Shown here: piece by piece, positions 58,563 through 64,000 of the stretch
How positions within the stretch are numbered: position 1 is the first letter of the stretch
Layout of the letters: every line of letters starts with the position of its first letter
NCBI GenBank assembly: GCA_030248215.1
Contig: JASANG010002114.1
Span: 32,887-96,886 of the forward strand
Reading direction: 5' to 3'
From: Enoplolaimus lenunculus
Taxonomy: Eukaryota; Nematoda; Enoplea; Enoplida; Thoracostomopsidae
Length of the DNA stretch: 64,000 nucleotides
Translations under genes and position numbers: made by a program
The notes under the pieces: model-generated
What the model was told of the DNA's origin: nothing
Seen by the model: the letters and a program-made list of their open reading frames with translations, nothing else
Database searches by the model: none

Positions 58563-58808
58563 TGTCGCGACGTTCATGAGATATTGTGTCGCGTAAACAC
58601 CTTTGGACAATTCTAATTTGCGTATCGACAGTATTAGCCAGTTACAAAACATCGTTTAAGACACTGAAAAACATTTTTGGGGATATTCTGGACATTGTGA
58701 GATCGACACGCTTTGAGTTGTTCGTTGTTATAAAGTTGTTGCCTGTGCCTTGGTTTTTTGTTCACTAATAAAGTGAAAGTTGTGCGACGGCGTGGATTTT
58801 GCTTTATA
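58563..58808 (+). repeat. 3' LTR
   Basis: 246 bases, a direct copy of 51075-51320 with one visible difference. It is preceded by a TTTTGGGGGAG polypurine-like tract at 58552-58562. Confidence 0.93.
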
Positions 58809-59211
58809 ACAGGTTAATACTATGGCAGATTAACAAATTCCCTCAACTAAATATAGAATACAAAACTTGCCAGTTTTATACATACGTATACTGGAACCCC
58901 TCATCACCGAACCCCACCTCCAAACTCAACTTGCCTCCCGGTTTAATCAAACAAACCTTCTGTACAATTTTAAAATATGGATGACGACTGTTACCAAGCA
59001 GCTAGCCAGTTTCATAATCTTTGTAAATCACCATGAATAAGTTTGGTTCTTACTCTAAATCTACCAAAATGTGTCTATCTTTCATCAGATAACCTTCAAA
59101 TTTAAAATAAAAGAACACTACTTTTTATCCCTTCCACAGTTGGCTTGAACAAGACAAAAATTAGATATTTTTACACTCAAGTTATAGACTACAGTAAACC
59201 TTTGAACTTAC
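58809..59211. other. Region downstream of the last recognised eIF3b exon
   Basis: The missing C-terminal eIF3b exons would be expected here or beyond the retroelement. A minus-strand stretch near 59050-59095 reads HILVDLE before gtaag and could be a remnant of the next blade, but it needs a frame change. Nothing else is recognised. Confidence 0.3.
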
Positions 59212-59293
59212 ATTTTCAGTCCAGTCACCAGACAATACACACCGCTTGGAGCCCAAAAAATTGAGTTCAAATTATTTTTGGCCTCAATTGTTT
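59212..59293 (-). CDS. eif3b: eIF3b, WD40/propeller exon (last recognised)
   Basis: An 82-base exon, acceptor attttag|AA and donor AAAAT|gtaagt, in phase with the exon upstream. The peptide NNLNSIFWAPSGVYCLVTGL aligns with ANTIFWSPQGQFVVLAGL of metazoan eIF3b. No downstream exon is clearly recognised. Confidence 0.82.
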
Positions 59294-59536
59294 CTAAAAT
59301 ACATCTCTAAATAATATGCACTAAAATCTAAAAGTTTTAGTCCAAAATTCATATCAACGTCAAATTTAAGAAACACCATTCAAATTTTTAAATTTAGTAA
59401 AAGTTACAAATTTTTCAATTATTCAAATTTAGTAAATGTAAAGACATAGGCCGACAATTAACCACACATGATTTTCATAGCAATAATCAGATAGCCCAAT
59501 GACCCACTCGTCACAGTCAAAACTATATCTGCTTAC

Positions 59537-59650
59537 TCAACAAATTAATTCCAGATTTGACGTTGTAAATGCTAACGCTGTTTCGTATTTCGCCGTGAAC
59601 AATGATAAATTTGTTACCGTTTGGCTCCCATTCAAACGCCTTCACGGGCT
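59537..59650 (-). CDS. eif3b: eIF3b, WD40/propeller exon
   Basis: A 114-base intact exon, acceptor attctag|AG and donor TTGA|gtaagc. KAFEWEPNGNKFIIVHGEIR and SVSIYNVKSG align with the [20 protein letters not shown] and VSFYHVK segments of eIF3b. The phase fits 60486-60558 and 59212-59293. Confidence 0.9.
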
Positions 59651-59935
59651 CTAGAATATTTATTTTTCAGATGTTTTCAGAATTAATTTCAATTATATAA
59701 TTAGTTTGATAATAAATTTTGCGGATTATTTCAACAAAATACTTTTCGTGTTTTCAATAGTCGTTTTATAAGACTTTCATAGCCGCAGCAGCTACCAAAC
59801 AAAACAAAATTGCTCTTATATAAACGATTTTTCACTAGAACAGTTAAATATGGTCTAATCACGGTAGCGGCTTTTACACAGTAGACGTGAAATTACGCAA
59901 CAAATCACATTGATATGTAGACACTACATGCTAAC

Positions 59936-60332
59936 CAGGGTGCAACCGGAATTACAATTTACCGGAACCGGAACCGGAATTTGAAAATTTTACCGGAACC
60001 GGAACCGGAAAATGAAAAATGCATTTCACCAAAAATTTCATTTTAATCTTATTTTTTGCTCTATTATTTGTGAAATAACCTTAGTCGAACATAGGTATTT
60101 ATTTTATTTCTTGTATTTTAGATTTTCGTCGTCGACTGAAGTGAAATCCACCATCATTTGCTTATATTCGGAGTACAAGTGGCTTTCAAAAGAGATTTTT
60201 AAAAATTAGCAAAGTTAAGAAAACGGCCAAATTATAACACCGAAATTTTTAAATCCGGTAAAAATTTACCGGAACCGGAACCGGAAGGTGAAAAAATGCC
60301 GGAACCGGAACCGGAATTCCGGTTGCACCCTG
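59936..60332. mobile_element. CAGGGTGCAACCGG family MITE (youngest copy)
   Basis: A 397-bp element in an eIF3b intron, CAGGGTGCAACCGGAATT to AATTCCGGTTGCACCCTG, with exact 8-bp duplications ATGCTAAC. CCGGAACCGGAACCGG repeats lie just inside both ends. It is a clear hAT-type MITE with no coding capacity. Confidence 0.92.
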
Positions 60333-60485
60333 ATGCTAACCCATTTTGTTTATTACGTGTGATTTCCTTTACAAATTTACTCTTTGATATTGTGAAATTT
60401 TTTGCGATGCAACACTTAAACTACGTTAACTAACATCATTTCAAAACTAAACAGGCCCTTAGTATCGAAACAGTGCTCTACATAC

Positions 60486-60558
60486 CTTTTAATTCAAGTG
60501 TGTCATTCGGTATTTCTTTGTCTCGCATATGAAATATTTCGAGTTGATAGCTCGGACC
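60486..60558 (-). CDS. eif3b: eIF3b exon
   Basis: A 73-base exon, acceptor attttag|GGTCCG in phase 0 and donor AAAAG|gtatgt. QLEIFHMRDKEIPNDTLELK matches [20 protein letters not shown] of eIF3b. It is intact. Confidence 0.88.
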
Positions 60559-60816
60559 CTAAAATTCAAACTTATTAAATCGCTTAATCATTACAGAAAA
60601 AACCGCTATGCAGACATACTACAAAAAGATATCCCATATTGGATAACTTGAACTTTTTGGTTTAAAAAAATGGAGGTAAAAGCAGGTCAAAATCACTTTA
60701 CATATTATAGATTAGAAACAAGCCATTTTCAAAATTTTTAAAATGCGTCATTCGCGTCTGTTTTAGGCATTTCTCACAATCATTTTCCGCCCCAATTTCA
60801 TGAAAATTCAACCTAC

Positions 60817-61054
60817 TGTATACGTGACTTCGCCATCTTTGTCCACCTTTTTCCTCGTATATCTGTCAACTTTGACACACAAATAATCCCCGTCGGCGTG
60901 CCAGTAAATCTTTGCATCTTGAACACGGAACAAATTTTTCGAGCGAACGTCCTTTTTATCAGGAATTGCCATAATTCCAACACGAGCTGGATTTTGATCA
61001 ATTTCAGCTTGCCAGTACACGATTAGTTGGTCTGCTAGAAACCATTCGAAATCT
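60817..61054 (-). CDS. eif3b: eIF3b, central propeller exon
   Basis: A 238-base intact exon, acceptor attgcag|A and donor TATACA|gtaggt. It includes DFEWFLADQLIVYW, NPARVGIMAIPDKKDVRSKN, LFRVQDAKIYWHADGDYLCV and KVDRYTRKK, strongly matching eIF3b ([36 protein letters not shown], KVDR). eIF3b is the scaffold subunit that ties eIF3 to the 40S ribosomal subunit and to eIF3a, g and i. This exon gives the firmest identification of the gene. Confidence 0.95.
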
Positions 61055-61682
61055 CTGCAATATATTAGCACCGGAATTATAAAAAAAACAAAAATTTAAA
61101 TGTTATCAGAGTGAAACCGAATTACAAAACACCAGAAGCGGAGACCAAGAAAACAAAACAAATACTGAATTGTATACCGAAACATTATAACACAAAATAA
61201 TTGATATCGAAAAACTAATGTTTAGCATAATTTCACCGGAAATACTCTCCCCTACTACCGCATATGACCTTTTTCAGCATTTGTCCGCAAACGCTTCAAC
61301 ATGCACCGTTTTACAGCTTAAATTGAAGCGTTTAATCGGCATTTGAAATAAATTCTGTGAAATTGTAACATTTTGCGAACGCCATGTTTTTACTGATTAG
61401 TCCTGGCGTGGCAGGAAAAATTCACCAAAGAAGTTGAAGTTTGACTCTTAAAAACCAAAATATTGACACAGCGAATACCGGCATGTCCCCGGTAAAGTTG
61501 CGGGAACCGAATAGTGTCAAATTCCGGTCACCACCACTTCCAGCAGCGAAAATTTAAGCTAGCTGTCACACACAATAAGCCAAATGAAGCTACCTAGCCA
61601 TGAACTCAATCTACGTGATACCCCCTACCAAAACTTTCATGCGCCAAGCCTACTTTCGGTGTCCCCTTCATACCATATAGTA

Positions 61683-61959
61683 CCTTATATTGCTGAGTCA
61701 TCAACACCTTTCTTATCGAGCAAATTGCATTCCGGGTCAGCTCGTACACATTGATATGTTCACCTTTGACCAGTGCAAAATATTTTTGCTCGGAAGATGT
61801 AATTCAGCATTCGCATTTAAATTTAAAATACGGCCACATAAGAACAGATTGACGGCCACCAGGGGAACGCACGGAGCGCCGGTTTGAACGTTCCATACAC
61901 GCAACCCGTCGGCAACTTCACTGTACTGATCATCTGGCACTGCATACGTTACGAAATAC
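61683..61959 (-). CDS. eif3b: eIF3b propeller exon, frame disrupted
   Basis: The acceptor gttgttag|G is clear. YFVTYAVPDDQYSEVADGLR and VWNVQTG match eIF3b, but the following conserved pieces MWPYFKF, QKYFALVKGEHINVYEL and NLLDKK lie in other frames of the same strand. At least three frame changes and one in-frame stop (TGA after KFKCEC) are needed to read through. Decay or assembly indels are possible. The 3' boundary is approximate. Confidence 0.75.
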
Positions 61960-62053
61960 CTAACAACAATAACAACAGAATTAAGAATTAAAAAAGAACC
62001 AAAACCATAATAATAAAAGTAGTCCACAAACTACTTAATAACAAAACAAAAAC

Positions 62054-62055
<2 letters not shown>

Positions 62056-62111
<56 letters not shown>
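62056..62111. repeat. (TA)n microsatellite
   Basis: About 55 bases of uninterrupted TA repeat in an eIF3b intron. Confidence 0.95.
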
Positions 62112-62115
<4 letters not shown>

Positions 62116-62254
62116 AAACGTTAACCCGCGTACAAGCAAACGATTACTACTAACACAGAAACTTACGGATTTCCACAAGTAAAATAAAAATTCATACAAA
62201 ATCGAAACCACAACTAAATTGCAATTGCTACGAGTGTAAAAACAGAAGACTTAC

Positions 62255-62416
62255 TTTTTCACACGGTGAAAAATCAATAAACTCCACGTGCTGATGTGGG
62301 AACTTTGTAAATTGATCAAACGATTAACCATGCCGCAACCCAATGCCCGTGAGGATGAAAGGTTGATAATGGTACGTACCAGAGTGGCGACCAGCGCACT
62401 GTGCTGTATGTCATCT
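62255..62416 (-). CDS. eif3b: eIF3b propeller exon, frame disrupted
   Basis: The acceptor ctttttacag|AG and donor GAAAAA|gtaagt are good. VRWSP and STFHPHG are in one frame, while GIGLRHG and FTKFPHQHVEFIDFSPCEK are in another, together matching [24 protein letters not shown] ... VQLIDFSPCE in order. A base appears missing near AGATGACA (expected Arg-Trp-Thr), and one extra A in the AAAAA before the donor would explain the phase clash with the next exon. Confidence 0.78.
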
Positions 62417-62645
62417 CTGTAAAAAGATAATAAAATACATCTCAAATAATGTAATGGTGTATCAAATACATCATATATTAAAAGTTTTACGGTATAATAC
62501 AGCAATAAATAAATAAAGACTTATTGGTTCTCCCAAGTGCATAGGCCCTTATAATTACCATGGCCCGAAGCAATGAGTCATACCAAACATGTAAAATATA
62601 ATAAAATTACTTCCTAAAAACTGAATCCAGTTTAAAGGTATATAC

Positions 62646-62775
62646 CTCTCTTTGGACCATGAGCAGAGGTTCGCCGTACGGATTATTAGAGAAATGGCCA
62701 GCTTTTGCACCAGCTTCATACAACACTACGAATTGGTCACGGCGATCAGGATCAGCAAGCCCGCGATTTTGAGCT
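62646..62775 (-). CDS. eif3b: eIF3b exon
   Basis: An intact stretch LADPDRRDQFVVLYEAG, then SNNPYGEPLLMVQRE, before the donor GAGAG|gtatat. It matches the WLxxxxCRDQFxVxYE and NxxxxPxxxxxRERW segments at the start of the eIF3b propeller. The 5' boundary is uncertain: the expected Trp-rich start (LRWWL) is not seen cleanly. Confidence 0.8.
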
Positions 62776-62963
62776 ACTGGAACGAACAATCCAATATATA
62801 GTATTTTCTCTCTGTTCTCTCACTTACCCGCCCTACCAGTGCTTTCTTTGGTAAGCTTATCTTTCGTAATTCCCACGAAGGCATGGAAATAACAATGAAC
62901 GTTAAGTTAAACCTACAAATCCCAAACATACGTAAGTAAAAAATTTTACATGAAACAACTTAC

Positions 62964-63027
62964 AGGATCTTTATAAGCCATGGTTGAGGTTTTTCCCAAC
63001 CTTCCGGAATCTTTTTGCTACTCCTGG
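62964..63027 (-). CDS. eif3b: eIF3b linker exon after the RRM, frame disrupted
   Basis: KKIPEGWEKPQP is in one frame and AYKDP|gtaagt in the next, matching the PEEWEKPQPxPYKDPG linker of eIF3b. A one-base change between them is needed. The 5' boundary is not resolved. Confidence 0.65.
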
Positions 63028-63069
63028 ATTCTTTGGGACAGGTGATATACCTTAACTCAATAAATAGCA

Positions 63070-63180
63070 GCGTTCCACCGGAATCCCTGTAAAATTCAAT
63101 TCCTATTCCGGTTCTGTTCCTGCATTCAAAGATGCAAAGCAAATTCTCGGTTTTGTGGCAAATTATTTATCATTTAAATA
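63070..63180. repeat. Repeat copy in eIF3b intron (pair with 63725-63850)
   Basis: TTCCTATTCCGGTTCTGTTC, GATGCAAAGC and GGTTTTGTGGCAA segments recur at 63725-63850 in the next intron upstream. They are probably two fragments of one MITE family. Ends are not defined. Confidence 0.5.
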
Positions 63181-63541
63181 TTGCTAACTTTGTCAATGAA
63201 AAACTTTTTTTCGACTGTTAGAATAGTGACGATCCAACTAAATAGATATAATTGATATGATGTGTAATTTTCTTGACGATCACCGAAAATAAACCATCGA
63301 AGGCAAATTTCGTTTCAAAATTTTTCGTGACAGCGGTTGCGGTAAAGTGTCATTCCGGTTTGTCTCTTCTGATTAGAAAATTAATTACACAATTCATTCC
63401 TTACGTTTCAATACCATTACGTACGTTCATATATATGTCATGCTATAACTGTCCTGTCCTATTGAAGAATACCAATTCTCATAATTCTTGCGCATACTTA
63501 AATAATACTCCGCAAGACGATTAAGCAAATAAGAAAAACTA

Positions 63542-63671
63542 ATCTCGCTTATTTTCTCCGTCGCTGAATTTGTTCACTACAAACGTGTGTTGCTTGTCCA
63601 ATTTGTAACCGCTAAGTACACTCAGTGCACCATCTGCAGTTTTTTGATTTTCATACTCAATGAACATGTAT
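63542..63671 (-). CDS. eif3b: eIF3b, RRM exon (3' part of the RRM)
   Basis: The acceptor attttcag|A opens YMFIEYENQKTADGALSVLS, followed by GYKLDKQHTFVVNKFSD, matching [20 protein letters not shown] and GYKLDKQHTFRVNLFTD, the end of the eIF3b RRM that binds eIF3j and eIF3a. The start of the RRM lies beyond the window. The donor is unclear after KFSD; the frame stays open to TAG at 63539. Confidence 0.85.
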
Positions 63672-63724
63672 CTGAAAATAGACAACACGTATTCATACAA
63701 ATAAAAACATATATCGCGGTTAAA

Positions 63725-63850
63725 CCGGAATGCCTGTTTCCGGCCAAAATTCCTACAAAAATGCAATTCCTGTTCCTATTCATCAATTCGAAGATGCAGG
63801 AATGGGAACCTTTACGGTTTTGTGGCAAGTTAATCATAATCATCATTTAA
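63725..63850. repeat. Repeat copy (pair with 63070-63180)
   Basis: Shares CAATTCCTGTTCCTATTC, GATGCAGGAATGGG and GGTTTTGTGGCAA-type segments with 63070-63180 in the same orientation. No gene is seen from here to the window end. Confidence 0.45.
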
Positions 63851-64000
63851 ATAATAAAAACATTGTTTCTGAATAATATGTTATTTCGAAATGAATATTT
63901 TTGCCATCAGCTTAATTTTGTTAATATATTGCTGGATCAAAGTCTGATGTGGTCTCGCAAAACCTGATGATGAATGAAATACTTAAAAACTAGCTTCATA

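Larger units (their letters stand above)
51075..58808 (+). mobile_element. BEL/Pao LTR retrotransposon, apparently whole
   Basis: A 7.7-kb element with direct 246-bp LTRs, a TGG-starting primer-binding region right after the 5' LTR, a single gag-pol frame in BEL/Pao order (protease, RT, RNase H, integrase), an extra frame between pol and the 3' LTR, and a purine tract (GGGGGAG) just before the 3' LTR. No break is visible in either frame. The two LTRs differ at one position that I can see, so the insertion is recent. I find no clear short target duplication: the flanks read TTTAGC and ACAGGT. It lies on the strand opposite to eIF3b, just past that gene's last recognisable exon. Confidence 0.93.

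Noticed and set aside
58809-58984. Minus-strand frame KVCLIKPGGKLSLEVGFGDE as the next eIF3b exon
   Set aside because: It has a usable acceptor, but the peptide does not align with the eIF3b propeller or C-terminus.

Overview
The window is animal nuclear DNA. It has GT-AG introns, long intergenic stretches, many short terminal-inverted-repeat (TIR) transposons and a BEL/Pao LTR retrotransposon. The host proteins are a Ski/Sno-type corepressor and translation factor eIF3b, both metazoan in character. BEL/Pao elements and degenerate TTAGGC-like tracts would fit a nematode or another invertebrate, but the lineage is an inference; nothing here fixes the species.

Layout. (1) About 0.3-32.2 kb, minus strand: one very large gene read from 32182 downwards. 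Ten exons (28934-32182, 27672-28637, 26389-26844, 22709-23075, 22194-22401, 20888-20995, 15926-17453, 14575-15031, 13533-13675, 12158-13075) join in phase into a reading frame of exactly 2800 codons including the stop. It carries the Ski/Sno/Dac homology domain, split across exons 1 and 2, then the SMAD4-binding SAND-like domain, a short amphipathic segment, very long Asn/Gln/Ser/Thr/His/Ala-rich regions and a late coiled coil. Four more minus-strand exons (5185-5283, 3985-4374, 2430-2821, 303-466) have mutually compatible phases and probably form an alternative or true 3' end. The introns hold many MITEs and tandem arrays. (2) 32.2-51.07 kb: no gene recognised, only MITEs, minisatellites and simple repeats. 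(3) 51075-58808, plus strand: a BEL/Pao element that looks whole and young, with near-identical 246-bp LTRs, a gag-pol frame, and a second frame (57177-58334) with the Ser, Asn and Asp-His motifs of an SGNH/GDSL hydrolase. (4) 59.2-63.7 kb, minus strand: nine exons of eIF3b, from the end of the RRM through most of the WD40/beta-propeller. Exons between 61.7 and 63.0 kb need several frame changes, and the last exons of the gene are not seen, so this is either a decaying copy or a locus with assembly indels.

The two host genes are unrelated in function: one is a nuclear TGF-beta/SMAD corepressor, the other a subunit of the 43S preinitiation complex. The repeats are notable. At least six TIR families are present, and eight copies have exact 8-bp target duplications as expected for hAT-type elements. 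Two arrays appear to have grown inside MITEs. The most unusual coding feature is the SGNH-hydrolase-like frame inside the LTR element.
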